Origin: Trifolium pratense
Lineage: Eukaryota; Streptophyta; Magnoliopsida; Fabales; Fabaceae
Assembly: GCF_020283565.1 (NCBI RefSeq)
Contig: NC_060060.1
Location: 65,519,257 to 65,583,256 of the forward strand
Direction: 5' to 3'
DNA: 64,000 nucleotides
Made by a program: the position numbers and the translations under genes. Below, piece by piece: positions 22,974 through 34,880 of the stretch. Within the stretch, counting starts at the first letter, position 1, and each line of letters begins with the position of its first letter. The notes below the pieces were generated by a model. It was not told where the DNA came from and ran no database searches. It was given only the letters and a program-made list of their open reading frames with translations.

Positions 22974-24895
22974 GACAAGAAAATATCAAAAGCTCTATAT
23001 ATTTAGGAGTAAGTCTTCTATATAAGCACAATTTTAAATAATAAGCTGAAATTTTTATTTTGGAAGTGGTTTCTAGCTAGGTAAAAATCATGACTCCTCC
23101 TATTCCTTTTACGAGTAGGGCATTCACCCTACTTTATGCTGAAATCGGTAGAGTTTGTTTGGGTGTCCTGTTGGGTGTCGATTGGCAAGGGGTTTGGAGG
23201 TCATCTTGTTGTTTTGTCCTACTTGTGGTTGTTCCTTGTCTCTCTCTTTTTGATGAGTGCTCTTCTCGTGGTGGTGCATTTTAGGGATTCTAATTTTTTT
23301 GGTGGTGTGTCACTTTGTTTTCCTTGTATCTTTTTTCTGTTTGTTTTCCTTTGAGAAGATTAAGTTTGGGTGGAGTGTACTACTGGTACCTCTTAATTTT
23401 CTGAACTTTCACTTGTATTTTTCTCGTTATTATATTTATTAATATTAATATATTATATTTGCCATTCAAAACAAAAAAGAAAAAATATTTGGACACACAA
23501 AAAGAGAGAGAAATAATTTAGTCACTTTATTTAATATATTTTTTTATTTGTGTATCTATTTCTAAATATAGTAGTTGAAGTGTTTAGTAAAATTAACGGT
23601 TCATGGACAAATTTAGGTTTTATTGGTAAAAATAGCGGATTATTTATAAATTAGCTTATAGTTGATGATTGTGGCTGATAGATGAAGTGTTTAATAAAAT
23701 TAGCGGTTCAACTATCTAATAAATATAAAATAACATAAAAAGACTTTTTTTTTACACATAAAACGACATTCTGAATTAATATAAAAAATTATATTTAAGA
23801 TAGTAATTTAATTTTATTAATGTGCTATATTTTTTACATATTATTATTAAATTAGTTTTTATATTCCTTAAATATTATTTTAAACTTATTTTTACTTTTA
23901 ATATAAAGTGGATATATACGTACACTAGTTAACTTAAGATACTTAAAATTAAGCATAATAATAAAATATATTCGCTATAATTATGTAAATTTTGCAATAA
24001 ACATATAATATATTAAAAATAAAGGTAATTTTAACTATGCTAGCTTGCTCAAAAAAGTTAACCATACTTTAAATTAAAATAAATTATAAAAAATAAAAGT
24101 GGGTTTTAGTCAAAATAATAACTTAATAAGGATAAAATTTGTCACAGTTCAAATATTAACACTCCACTTATTAATAACTTTAGGGTGTAATTTCTGACTA
24201 CTAAATTACTTAACCAAAAATAAAAATAAAAGTAAAAGAAAAGTAATAAGTATTATAAGCTTAAATACTATTTAAAATATATAGTACTATAAATTAACAA
24301 AATAAACTATAGCTCGTATTAAAAAAATTTTACCAAACATATCTTTTAACTTATAGAAATTATTTTTGTCAAAAAAAAAAAAACTTATAGAAATTATAAA
24401 AGATTACTAACTATAAACTAACTTTACCAATCATATCCTTAATATTAAACGACTAAATTTAATATTACCAATATACTAGTAGTATGTAGCTACGCTTTCA
24501 TCAACAAGTGCTGTTTTCCAATTATTTTTTCCTCTTTCTTCCTAATCGGAATCTTAACAAATATCAAATTGATTGGTCAAAATTAGCCACCTATATCATG
24601 ATCATAGTGGAAACTGAACCATCATACAACAGATTACTCACAAGCTGTTATGCTTACAAGCTGTACCCGTGTACATACTAATTACTTAATAATTGTTGCA
24701 GTTTTCTATTTATTTTTGTTGATATAAATTAAGTATATTCTATGCGTAACTGCAGAAATTAATCATTTGAATCGCTTAGAATTCAAATAAGTGACGTTCT
24801 CGGATTTGCATTTTTTAATGCCATAATTTCCTGCATTTAGATAAAACTTTAGGGTATTTTTTTCTTTACAACACATATAAACGCGCTTATATATA
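22974..24895. other. Unassigned DNA with hAT-like MITE sequence
   Basis: 23090-23440 is T/G-rich with long open frames on the plus strand but no domain I recognise; it may be the 3' part of a LINE. 23600-24440 contains TTTTATTGGTAAAAATAGCG and, at the right, TTTACCAATCATATCCTT. These are diverged ends like those of the 7786-8072 element, with repeated internal motifs. No host gene. Confidence 0.4.
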
Positions 24896-25043
24896 CTTCC
24901 TCCGGATACAATTATAAGAAAAAAAATCACTTTTTAGGTTCATTGAAAAAATAATGCATCTAGTTAATAATATAGACTGAATACATTATTTTTTCAATGA
25001 ATCTAAAAAGTGTTTTTTTGCTTATAATTGTGTCTGGAGAGGG
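24896..25043. mobile_element. Stowaway-like MITE
   Basis: TA-flanked. The ends are CTTCCTCCGGATACAATTAT and its imperfect complement, ending GTCTGGAGAGGG. The arms continue through TTTTTAGGTTCATTGAAAAA-type sequence, so nearly the whole 148 bp is a hairpin. Confidence 0.8.
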
Positions 25044-25928
25044 TACAATATTTTCTCTTTCTTACTTAATTTTTATTTGAAAGTATGTGAATTTAGGAAG
25101 ATCAAATGAAAAGGATCCAAATCTCAAATCCTCTATAAGAATTTTAATGTTGTTGATTATATGCCTAGGTCAGAAATCAAACTCAAACTTTTTATTAAAT
25201 TACAAGAGACTCACCATTTCGTTTAAGCGTTTTTGAATAAGTTTGTACTATTTGATAAAATGAATGGATGAATTAATAAAAATATTAATTCACAAATAAT
25301 TCTTGCAAGATACACTTTTTTTTTTTAATTTAGTTATACTCCGCGCAACTGTATTGATTAATCGATCCTTTAAAATAACTGAAATTTATTTAAAAAATTA
25401 ACATCTTTCAATAAATATTTTTTATATGCACATGCTAAAGATGAAGTCAAAACCAAATAATTTAAAAATTCATGTTTAAGATTGATGGATGGATAGCACC
25501 CTATTAAATAACATAGATACACTTACTGAAAGCATTGATATTTTTGGTGATAAAGTTGTTAATTAAGTTGATAAAGTAACCGTTTTGGGTAATGCTGGGG
25601 GACTTACTTACTACTTACTACACTGCTTGCATCGCCGCATATCTATTTTTTCTTTTTTATTTTGTTATCTTTATACAACATTGTTATTGTTATGACCATA
25701 TCAAAAGACAGCTAACAAAGAAGTAACCCCTATGTCCAATCTAAAATCATATACTGTTAGAAAATATTCGTATAATGTTTATATACTATAGTTTGATGAT
25801 TTGGGTCGGGTGCATGACGGGGGGCCTATTTTAATTTTTAATTACCACTTCAAAGATGTTCTCACTAAGCAGATCTTTACCTCCTCCTACTACTAGTACT
25901 TCCTTTTACTCACGTGCAAATTTTTTTT
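25044..25928. other. Intergenic AT-rich DNA
   Basis: No coding pattern. A possible degenerate tRNA-like fragment on the minus strand (about 25140-25230) is too weak to call. Confidence 0.4.
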
Positions 25929-26060
25929 TTCAAATAGTTTAGTGGTTAAAAATTTCATCCTTAAAGTGAATAAGTGAGATGATTGGGGTTTGAACCACGA
26001 CCCTCTGGATATAAAATGCAATGTTGCTACTGACTGAGTTAAGCTCACGAGACACTCCCG
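25929..26060 (+). repeat. tRNA-like dispersed repeat (SINE-type candidate)
   Basis: AGTTTAGTGGTTAAA (box A-like) is followed by GGGTTTGAACCACG (box B-like), then a tail containing TGAGTTAAGCTCACGAGAC. The tail is shared with 60360-60493, so this is a dispersed family and not a tRNA gene. Confidence 0.5.
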
Positions 26061-26502
26061 TGCAAACTTATTCATAATAAAAATAAATAAATAAAATGTT
26101 ATAATTTCTTATATATATTTTTTTAATATCTCTCGGATTCAAATTGTACTATAAAACTTGTTTTAGAGTTGTAAACATGTTTGATCATCTTTGTCCAAAG
26201 CTCAAGAAAGATCCAATTTAAATGTACAATTGTTAAAGTCATCCAAATAATCGAGGGCACTAATAAAGTTAGCTAGCTCGTGTATATATGGATTCGTATA
26301 ATAATTATTACATAAAAATGCATTATTAATATAAGCCTAAGGACATTTATAATGCATGTTGGCTGCATTTCTTTATGAGTTAAACTCTGCTTTAGTTCTG
26401 CATTAAATAACTCTGCTTTCTGTTTGAAATTTAGAGTACCAATTATATTTATGTTACATTTATCTGGGTACTCTTTATAGCCATTTCTAATAAATTTAAT
26501 AT

Positions 26503-26680
26503 GGGTCATGTTAATTTGTGCTCTAAGGGCACATGTTAAACTACCTAAAAATAAAAATATAGCATTTAATGATACAAATAATTTAATGTTTAGATAATTG
26601 AATACACCACAAGTTAAATAAATTTTTTCCACATTTATCTTCTTAACATGTGCCCTTAAAGGTACAAGTTAACATTCTCC
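26503..26680. mobile_element. 178-bp Mutator-like MITE, copy 1
   Basis: A perfect 9-bp target duplication ATTTAATAT flanks it (26494-26502 and 26681-26689). The ends are GGGTCATGTTAATTTGTGC and the complement of GGAGAATGTTAACTTGTACC. Each end is itself nearly palindromic because TTGTGCYCT is followed by AGGGCACATGTTAA. It has the same length as, and opposite orientation to, 38377-38554. Confidence 0.85.
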
Positions 26681-26689
26681 ATTTAATAT

Positions 26690-27159
26690 TTAATTTTTTA
26701 AAAGATCATTTTGTTTATTTATTACATTGAGCTCGGGTTTATCGCATTGAGTAAAATAACTAAAGACATTAAATATATCGACCTCGAGTTTATCACTAAT
26801 AGAGAGTAAAATAACTAAAGACATTGAGCTTAGGTTGACTACATGTTTTCACTAATTTTCATTCATATTATTGCTAATAAAAATGAATATATAATGATGT
26901 CATCATATATATTGAGTTTAGGATAGAGGTGTTACCAAGTTTAAAAAATTTAATTAAAAAAGACTAGTGTTTGGCTTGGGGAATAAAGTGATAACATTAT
27001 AGCTTGTTGAAGTGATATTGAATTGATTGGTTGTCTATGGTAGTATTATGCAGTTTATACGGTGAATTCCTAGCTACTATAGTTTGTTGTTTTTTTAACA
27101 AGTAGTTACTTATTTATGTATAGGGATTTCAATTTGATCCACTAATCGATCCACTAATC
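26690..27159. other. Intergenic AT-rich DNA
   Basis: A short imperfect direct repeat (AGTAAAATAACTAAAGACATT near 26750 and 26806) is the only structure seen. Confidence 0.4.
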
Positions 27160-27640
27160 AAAGAAAGTATGGTTGCAATGAGATTCCAAAGCAGTACAAG
27201 AATTTCTCAAGGTTAATTGAATAACCTTTTGTCAAACTCTAGAATTATACTATGAGAAATCTTCTAATGTTTCTCTCTAAAACCTAAAACTCTAGCCATT
27301 ATATGTTGGTGGCAATTCCTTATAAAAAAAAACAAAATATACCTAAATAATAGAAATAAATATACTTTAAAATAAAACAGAATCCAAGTCAGATATCCTT
27401 AAAAAATTCAGCAGCAAGCCAAGACTGGCCATGCACGCACACACACCGCGCCCAGGGTCTTGCGCCCCGCGCAGCTCACAGTGGCAAACCAATAGAAACG
27501 CGTAGGCAATGCGCCTGGCACCCAAGCAATTGTGCGTCGCGCGCCCAGACCAACATGCACTCAGGATTTTTCTGACTCCGCAACTTAAATTTCAAGGCAT
27601 ACTCAACAATTCTCTGTACATTCTCTGCCCCGTGGAGATC
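27160..27640 (-). repeat. Solo-LTR-like segment (candidate)
   Basis: A GC-rich block (27420-27560, with GCGCGACGCAC-type sequence on the minus strand) is followed on that strand by a TATA-like ACATATAATGG and a leader ending near TCTCATTGCAACC. This is the layout of a retrotransposon LTR. I cannot define TG...CA ends or a target duplication. Confidence 0.3.
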
Positions 27641-30236
27641 CCTAATTATGCATGGTTTTCGACATCGTATATATAAAATATAATTTAGAACCAATGTGAT
27701 CAGGAGAAAAAAAAACAATATTATAAAAAGTAAAAAACTATATATCCATAATGTGGTGTTAATGTTGAATTTTGTGACGGAGAAACATTTGTGTTATGTG
27801 TTGGCTTTGGAAATTTCTTGTACTCAAATCTCCTATTATGTTCATATATTCTCTTTACTTTTAAAAACACTACAAGCTTTTATGTAGTGATTTTATTATA
27901 TAAATTTGTTAAACAAACATCCATGTTTATTATTAAGAAAATGTGCATATTTTTTTTATGGGAAAACAAAAATGTGCATATTGTAGCTAGTCAAATTTCC
28001 TTATAAACTAGTAGTATTTTGGGAATAAACGTGAGTAATAAAAATGACTCGCTTTAGATAAAAATGTGCCTTGATCTTCTTATTTTTTGGAAAAATTTAA
28101 TTTTTCCTGGAATAAAGTTTTGAGTGAAAATTTAATATTTGAACCACTTATATAATTTCTCACCGTCCAATATAATAATAATCCAGTGTTTTTGAACCTA
28201 ACTTTAAACAAATTATTTCAAATCAAGGAAAATAACTCGTTTGCTTTAAACATAGCTTTTAAATTGCTAGAACAAAGAAAGAAAGCAAAGACAGATGTCA
28301 AGACAAAAGAGGTTAATTTCAAGTCATCATCTCTTAATTAATCCCACCTTAACGATTGATTAATAGTGCCAATTAATTTAATGGCGTGGTCCAATTTCAA
28401 GGACAAGCTAGGAAAGAGGGTGCCCCATATATTCCCATCCGAGCAAACAACATCAAATTTGGTCTATAATTAGGGTAGAACTTTCTGATTGATGCAATTG
28501 TTGGTTTTTTAGCACTAGGGAACATGACTCAAAGTAATCACTATTAAGGGAGCATAATACTAAAACCATGAAATGAAAGCCCTAAAGTTTGTATGTGCTA
28601 ATATTGTAACCCCAATCATTGTTTGTAATATTCCCTAAGCATACTCTTCTTTGTTAATTTTAGTCGAGCATATTACAACTGTCCCTAATAATGAGATTTG
28701 AATTTGGCACTTTAAAATTAGAAAGCTAAACTGAATTAACACTTCAAGTGTCAATAATCGAAGATTTATGAAAAGTGAATAATTTGGCATATATCTTATT
28801 TGAATATGTATACCGCTGAGACAGATAAAATTTTATAGATTGGTAAATAGTATTTATTAACTTTTAGATCTATTATTAATACATTAATCATGTGCCGATA
28901 TATATCTAAATAAAATGTTTATTAGAGTATTCATATTTAAGAAATAGATGGATAACTAAACTAGATGAAGGTCTCAAGTTTAATCCAAGACCAAAAATAA
29001 ATAAAATTTATAAACTAATAACTAAATTCACCATTTAAAAAAATAAAATAAAATCAAAGACTTGTTTAAACCAAAAATTTATACTCTTATGTGATTGAAG
29101 TTACCCTAGAGTTAGTTAAACATTGAAGTGTTTAAGATGAAGGGGCAAAAGTATGGAAACTCATCGAATTAGACATGTTTCGGTATTGTACATGCGTCGT
29201 TGTCGTACACCAACATAATACTGACACTTATAATTATATTAAATTGTGTCATTTTTTCAGATTATTATCGGTGTCGACATGCATGTGTCTATGTTGCTAG
29301 GGCAAAAAATAGAATAGGCCACGTGGTCTGTAGTAAAGAAAGGGTTATTATGGCATGTGAAATGCTCGTTTAAGTGTCCCCAAACGTCATCTAATAGACT
29401 TAGAGGCATTTGTCACCGGGACCATTATGACACCTGACATGATTTTCACGTTAGTCCATTCTTTACTCTCAAAGAGAGTCTCGTACGAGTAGTAAAATAT
29501 GGTGTAACGGATGAAATCACACTCTATTGGTAATATTTGATGCATACGCACATTTATCAGAATCAAGAAGGAAAAAAAATTGTTATATAGTGAATGAAAC
29601 AGAATATATAAAAAATTATAAATAAATAAATAAAAGCCCACAATTAATTTTTGAATTGAATTGAATGTCATAGTATGTCCCATGTGGATCCACTCATTCT
29701 CTCGATTCTGTCTTTCTCACTTCCTAGGGTGAAAAGAATAAGGATCAGTATATATCTAACCCATAACCCATTAATTAGTGATCAACATCAACGAAAATTA
29801 CGTATACTGACTCCTTCTAATATGTCAAAACAAGTGAATCCAAGACTTAATTTTGAACAACAAAATATTAAGCATGCACGTGTAGTTGGTTGATCAAGTT
29901 TGTTCTCTTTGAGTTTGAACAATTGACTTTGGTACAAGTGGCACTAGTAACGTATATTGGAATATAATGTGTCGAAAATCAACTTGAAATCTCATGCTAG
30001 CTATTCAACTAAGTAGTTAACACTAATATACAATATAGTATATATCCATCCAAACTATTCAACAAGCTAGGTGTTAACACCTAAGTTTTTCAAATCATAT
30101 TGATCGTTTGTTTAAGAATTTAAAAAATTTGAGAATTTAAAAAATTTGATCAAAGGATACTATGATATATGGTAATATAATAACTCAATCACACTTCATT
30201 CATTTTTAAAAACATTTTATATCTTTTATGGAATAA
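27641..30236. other. Intergenic DNA without a recognised gene
   Basis: AT-rich throughout. 29160-29300 contains CGTCGTTGTCGTACACC and a diverged complement (ATCGGTGTCGACATG), probably a degraded inverted-repeat element. Other short open frames show no domains. Confidence 0.4.
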
Positions 30237-30248
30237 TGCTAGGAACAC

Positions 30249-30495
30249 TGTTAGACATATGTTAGTAGTGAGCTTGATCTAGTTTGTACAGGCTTGATGG
30301 TGTGTGCAGCAGGCCTAAGCTGGCAGGCCTGGCTTGGCTGGCCTGAGGAACGAGCGCGCACGTGGCTTGCTTGAGGCCCAAGTCAGTTAGTTAGTTTGTT
30401 ATTTGTTTGTTGTAACCGTTTTGTACCCTTTGTTCTTTGGCTATATAATGCCTTAGACTATTCTAATAAGATCAGAGATTCCATTTGCCTCCACA
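30249..30495 (+). repeat. 5' LTR of the intact copia element
   Basis: TGTTAGACAT...CTCCACA, 247 bp. It contains a TATA-like GGCTATATAATGCC near 30439-30452, which would start genomic RNA near 30480. A GC-rich block, GCAGGCCTGGCTTGGCTGG, lies in the middle. Confidence 0.95.
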
Positions 30496-30497
30496 TT

Positions 30498-30509
30498 TGG
30501 TATCAGTTA
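30498..30509 (+). other. Primer binding site (initiator tRNA-Met type)
   Basis: TGGTATCAG begins two bases after the LTR, matching the first nine bases of the standard plant iMet primer site. The following TTA departs from the usual AGC. Confidence 0.75.
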
Positions 30510-30566
30510 CCGGTTTAAACGATCCAAAAGATTCATCGCTCGTTTTCTTTCTTGCTTGAAGCATCC

Positions 30567-33500
30567 ATGGCGGATTCAAGCAACTACCTGCAACCATCAA
30601 TCCCGCGATTTGATGGTCATTACGATCACTGGTCAATGCTTATGGAGAACTTACTGAGATCCAAAGAGTATTGGAGTCTCATAGAAGATGGCATTATTGT
30701 AGCTCCTGCAGGAGCATCGCAAGAACAAATTCAACTTGCAAATGAAAGCAAATTGAAAGATTTGAAAGCTAAAAACTTTTTGTTTCAAGCAATTGACAGA
30801 TCCATACTTGAAACAATTCTTGCTAGAGGAACGGCCAAAGAGATTTGGGAATCAATGAGACAAAAGTATCAAGGATCCACCAAGGTGAAGAGAGCACAGC
30901 TTCAAGCATTGAGGAAGGATTTTGAAACCCTCAATATGAAAATTGGTGAGTCCATTGAAGAGTATTTTTCAAGAACTTTGTCTATTGCTAATAAGATGAG
31001 CAGTCATGGTGAGACTGTGACACAGAGCATGATTGTTGAAAAGATCTTAAGATCTTTGACATCAAGATTCAACTATGTTGCTTGTTCAATAGAGGAATCT
31101 AATGATACAACTAGTATGACAGTTAATGAACTGCAAAGCAGCTTGCTAGTTCAAGAACAGAGAATGAAAAGTCAGAAAGAGGAACAAGAACAAATTCTAA
31201 AGGTGTCTAATGGGGGAAGAGGTTATGGTGGTAGAGGAGACAATTCCAATACCAGAGGTCGTGGCAGAGGTAGGGGAAGAGGTGGAAGAGGTGCTAAGAT
31301 CAATAAAGAATCAGTAGAATGTTTTAAATGTCACAAGCTTGGGCATTATCAGTCTGATTGTCCAAGTTGGGATGAAGACAATGTCAATTATGCTGAGTTT
31401 GATGAAGGGCAAGAAATTCTTCTGATGGCACAAGATACAATGGTCAATGAGTCTCAAGATTCTAATGAAAAGCTTGAACTGTGGTTTTTGGATTCAGGCT
31501 GTAGCAATCACATGGTGGGAAACAAGAATTGGCTGTTTGACTATGATGATTCATTCAAGGACTCAGTGAAATTAGGTGATGATTCAAAGATGAGTGTTGA
31601 AGGAAAAGGTAATCTGAAATTGTATATTGAAGGTTTTACTCAGATTCTTACAAATGTATATTTCTTGCCTGGTTTAAAGAACAATTTATTGAGCATTGGT
31701 CAATTACAACAGAAGAATCTGACTGTCATCTTCAAGAATGATACTTGCAAGGTGTATCATGAAGAAAAGGGCTTAATCATGGCCACACACATGACTCAGA
31801 ATAGAATGTTTGTAATCAAAGCACCTGTAATAGTTCCCCATTGTATGAAAGCCTCAAAAGCAAGTGACACTATTCTATGGCACCAGAGGTATGGTCACTT
31901 AAGCTTCAAAGGTATGAATGCTTTACATCAGAAAGAAATGGTTATTGGCCTACCAAAATTGAAAGAACCAGATGATAAATGTTCAAACTGTATGAAAGGC
32001 AAGCAGCAGAAACTATCAGCACCTAAGAAAAGTTCATGGAGAGCTAGCTCAAAATTGCAATTGGTTCACTCTGACATATGTGGACCAATCAGTCCTGAGT
32101 CAAATGGAAAGAAAAGGTACTTCATTACTTTCACAGATGACTTGAGCAGGAAGACATGGACCTATTTTATGAATGAAAAATCTGAGGCCTTGAGCATGTT
32201 CAAAAAGTTCAAAGCATTGGTTGAAAATGAGTCAAAACAAGTGATTCAATGCTTTAGAACTGATAGAGGAGGAGAGTATACTTCTAATGAGTTCAATGAA
32301 TTCTGTGATCTCCATGGCATAAAGAGACAACTTACAGCAGCATACACTCCACATCAGAATGGTGTTTCTGAGAGGAAGAATGGAACTATTTTGAATATGG
32401 TTAGATGTATGATTAGTGAAAAGAATATTCCAAAGACTTTTTGGCCTGAAGCAGTGAATTGGTTTGTGCACATACTCAACAGATGCCCTACCTTTGCAGT
32501 GAAAGATATAACACCTGAAGAAGCTTGGAGTGGAATCAAACCATCTGTAAGTCACTTCAGAATATTTGGTTGTATTGCTTATGCACATGTACCAGATAAC
32601 TTGAGGAAAAAGCTAGATGACAAGAGTGCAGTATGTGTACACTTAGGGCTCAGTGAAGAGTCTAAAGCATATAAACTCTATGATCCAATCAAAAGAAGAA
32701 TTGTTGTCAGCAAGGATGTGATGTTTGATGAATTTAAACAATGGAACTGGGAGAGTAAAATTGCTGAGAAAACTAATCTGATAGTTGACTGTGATGAGAT
32801 AGAGACTTCTGCAGCTTCAGCTGGAAATGAAACTATCAGTGAGGATCTGAATGAGGATCAAGCAAGTAATTCACACAGTGAAGAGATGGATCTTACTGTA
32901 CCAGATTCAGAAGATGAAGAATACCACATTAGCAATCATTTAGGTAAAAGAGTGTCTAAGAGACCTAATTATCTAAATGATTATGAAACAGGAGATGTTG
33001 AGGTTGGAGAGAGCAGTGCCAGTCAAGCTTTCTTTAGCCCTAGTGATGATCCCATTTCATACAATGAGGCAGCCAAACATGATGTATGGAAGCAAGCCAT
33101 GGACACTGAAATTGCAGCCATTGAGAGCAATGACACTTGGGAGCTTACTAGTCTTCCTCCTGGAGCCAAGAAAATAGGTGTCAAATGGATTTATAAAACA
33201 AAATACAATGAACAGGGAAAGATAGATAAATACAAAGCAAGATTAGTTGCTAAGGGATATTCTCAGCAGTATGGAATTGATTATAATGAGGTATATGCTC
33301 CTGTGGCCAGATGGGACACCATAAGAACCATGTTAGCAATAGCTGCAGCTAGAAGCTGGTATGTTTATCAGCTTGATGTGAAAAGTGCTTTCTTACATGG
33401 TGAATTGGAAGAGGAAGTCTATGTGGAACAACCATTAGGTTACCAGAAGGAAGGGAAAGATATGGTGTATAGATTGAAGAAATCTCTCTATGGTTTGAAG

Positions 33501-34586
33501 CAAGCTCCCAGAGCTTGGTATAGCAAAATAGAAGCATACTTCTGCAGTGAAGGCTTCATGAAATGTGCTCATGAACATACATTGTTTGTAAAGAAGGAAG
33601 CAGGAAACAAAGTGATCATTGTAAGTCTATATGTTGATGATCTGATATTCACAGGTAATGATCAAGAGTTGTTTGAAAGATTTAAGACTTCAATGGAAAA
33701 CAATTTTGCTATGACTGATCTAGGCAAAATGAGGTTCTTCCTTGGAGTAGAAGTAAAGCAGACAAAGGAAGGTATTTTTATGTTTCAGCAAAAGTATGCT
33801 AGTGAAATTCTGAAAAGATTCAAGATGGAAAACTGCAATAGTGTGTGTAATCCAATTGTACCTGGCAACAAACTAAAGAAAGATGAAAATGGAATAGCCT
33901 GTGATGCAACTAACTATAAGCAGATGGTTGGTTGTCTGATGTACTTACTTGCCACTAGGCCTGATCTAGCCTTCTCAGTGTGCTTGGTTGCTAGATTCAT
34001 GGAGAGGCCTACAGATATACATGTTGCTGCAGTCAAAAGGATCCTCAGATACTTGAAAGGCACTATTAGTTATGGATTGTGGTACAAGAAACAAGAGAAA
34101 GATGAACTCATTGGTTGGTCAGATTCAGACTATGCAGGAGATCTTGATGACAGGAAGAGCACATCAGGCTATGTTTTTATGATTGGATCAAAAGCTGTGT
34201 CATGGTCCTCTAAGAAACAGCCTATTGTTACCCTGTCCACAACTGAAGCTGAGTTCATAGCAGCAGCTAATTGTGCTTGCCAAGCTATCTGGTTGTCAAG
34301 GTTAATTGCTCACATCAGTTCAGATATGAATGAATGCATCACCATCTTTTGTGATAACAGCTCATCAATTAAGCTGTCAAGAAATCCAGTTATGCATGGA
34401 AGAAGCAAACATATAGATGTTAGGTTTCATTTCCTCAGAGATCTAACCAAAGATGGTAAGATACAGCTGCAGCATTGCTCATCCTATGAGCAGATTGGAG
34501 ACATCATGACCAAAGCATTAAGCCTTGACAATTTCTGCAGAATTAGGGAGCTACTTGGACTGTGCAAACTTGAGGATATAAACTGA
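30567..34586 (+). CDS. copia gag-pol polyprotein (1339 aa)
   Basis: The first ATG in the frame is at 30567; five more upstream codons lack an ATG. Order of domains: gag (residues 1 to about 230, starting MADSSNYLQPSIPRFDGHYD), an Arg/Gly-rich patch, a CCHC zinc knuckle CFKCHKLGHYQSDC (252-265), protease active site D309-S-G, pre-integrase zinc region (LWHQRYGHLS), integrase with D503, D566 and E602 (DD35E spacing), reverse transcriptase with YVDD at 1022-1025, and RNase H with SDSDYAGDLDDRKSTSGYVF starting at about D1186 and TTEAEF. The order gag-protease-integrase-RT-RNase H defines Ty1/copia. The product would be processed by its own protease in cytoplasmic particles, and integrase would insert the cDNA. 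No stop or frameshift is present, unlike the other elements in this window. Confidence 0.97.
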   Translation: MADSSNYLQPSIPRFDGHYDHWSMLMENLLRSKEYWSLIEDGIIVAPAGASQEQIQLANESKLKDLKAKNFLFQAIDRSILETILARGTAKEIWESMRQKYQGSTKVKRAQLQALRKDFETLNMKIGESIEEYFSRTLSIANKMSSHGETVTQSMIVEKILRSLTSRFNYVACSIEESNDTTSMTVNELQSSLLVQEQRMKSQKEEQEQILKVSNGGRGYGGRGDNSNTRGRGRGRGRGGRGAKINKESVECFKCHKLGHYQSDCPSWDEDNVNYAEFDEGQEILLMAQDTMVNESQDSNEKLELWFLDSGCSNHMVGNKNWLFDYDDSFKDSVKLGDDSKMSVEGKGNLKLYIEGFTQILTNVYFLPGLKNNLLSIGQLQQKNLTVIFKNDTCKVYHEEKGLIMATHMTQNRMFVIKAPVIVPHCMKASKASDTILWHQRYGHLSFKGMNALHQKEMVIGLPKLKEPDDKCSNCMKGKQQKLSAPKKSSWRASSKLQLVHSDICGPISPESNGKKRYFITFTDDLSRKTWTYFMNEKSEALSMFKKFKALVENESKQVIQCFRTDRGGEYTSNEFNEFCDLHGIKRQLTAAYTPHQNGVSERKNGTILNMVRCMISEKNIPKTFWPEAVNWFVHILNRCPTFAVKDITPEEAWSGIKPSVSHFRIFGCIAYAHVPDNLRKKLDDKSAVCVHLGLSEESKAYKLYDPIKRRIVVSKDVMFDEFKQWNWESKIAEKTNLIVDCDEIETSAASAGNETISEDLNEDQASNSHSEEMDLTVPDSEDEEYHISNHLGKRVSKRPNYLNDYETGDVEVGESSASQAFFSPSDDPISYNEAAKHDVWKQAMDTEIAAIESNDTWELTSLPPGAKKIGVKWIYKTKYNEQGKIDKYKARLVAKGYSQQYGIDYNEVYAPVARWDTIRTMLAIAAARSWYVYQLDVKSAFLHGELEEEVYVEQPLGYQKEGKDMVYRLKKSLYGLKQAPRAWYSKIEAYFCSEGFMKCAHEHTLFVKKEAGNKVIIVSLYVDDLIFTGNDQELFERFKTSMENNFAMTDLGKMRFFLGVEVKQTKEGIFMFQQKYASEILKRFKMENCNSVCNPIVPGNKLKKDENGIACDATNYKQMVGCLMYLLATRPDLAFSVCLVARFMERPTDIHVAAVKRILRYLKGTISYGLWYKKQEKDELIGWSDSDYAGDLDDRKSTSGYVFMIGSKAVSWSSKKQPIVTLSTTEAEFIAAANCACQAIWLSRLIAHISSDMNECITIFCDNSSSIKLSRNPVMHGRSKHIDVRFHFLRDLTKDGKIQLQHCSSYEQIGDIMTKALSLDNFCRIRELLGLCKLEDIN

Positions 34587-34619
34587 AGTTGATTGTGTGT
34601 TTGTGTTGAGTAAGTTCAG

Positions 34620-34633
34620 TTTAGGAGAGGCAA
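34620..34633 (+). other. Polypurine tract of the intact copia element
   Basis: TTTAGGAGAGGCAA lies immediately before the 3' LTR, in the expected place for plus-strand priming. Confidence 0.75.
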
Positions 34634-34880
34634 TGTTAGACATATGTTAGTAGTGAGCTTGATCTAGTTTGTACAGGCTTGATGGTGTGTGCAGCAGGCC
34701 TAAGCTGGCAGGCCTGGCTTGGCTGGCCTGAGGAACGAGCGCGCACGTGGCTTGCTTGAGGCCCAAGTCAGTTAGTTAGTTTGTTATTTGTTTGTTGTAA
34801 CCGTTTTGTACCCTTTGTTCTTTGGCTATATAATGCCTTAGACTATTCTAATAAGATCAGAGATTCCATTTGCCTCCACA
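34634..34880 (+). repeat. 3' LTR of the intact copia element
   Basis: 247 bp. I found no difference from the 5' LTR when the two were read side by side. It is followed by AACAC. Confidence 0.95.

Larger units (their letters stand above)
30249..34880 (+). mobile_element. Apparently intact Ty1/copia retrotransposon (4632 bp)
   Basis: The 247-bp LTRs at both ends look identical base for base. The target duplication AACAC is perfect (30244-30248 and 34881-34885). Primer site, polypurine tract and one uninterrupted gag-pol frame are all present. All parts needed for autonomous movement are therefore visible, and identical LTRs indicate a very recent insertion. Confidence 0.95.

Noticed and set aside
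25929..26060. Possible tRNA gene
   Set aside because: Box A and B-like motifs are present, but no cloverleaf or acceptor stem can be formed and a related copy exists at 60360-60493; it fits a dispersed tRNA-derived repeat.
27476..27718. 80-codon minus-strand open frame
   Set aside because: It lies in a GC-rich LTR-like segment and has no domain.
32232..32588. Minus-strand open frames inside the intact copia element
   Set aside because: They are antisense shadows of the integrase coding region.
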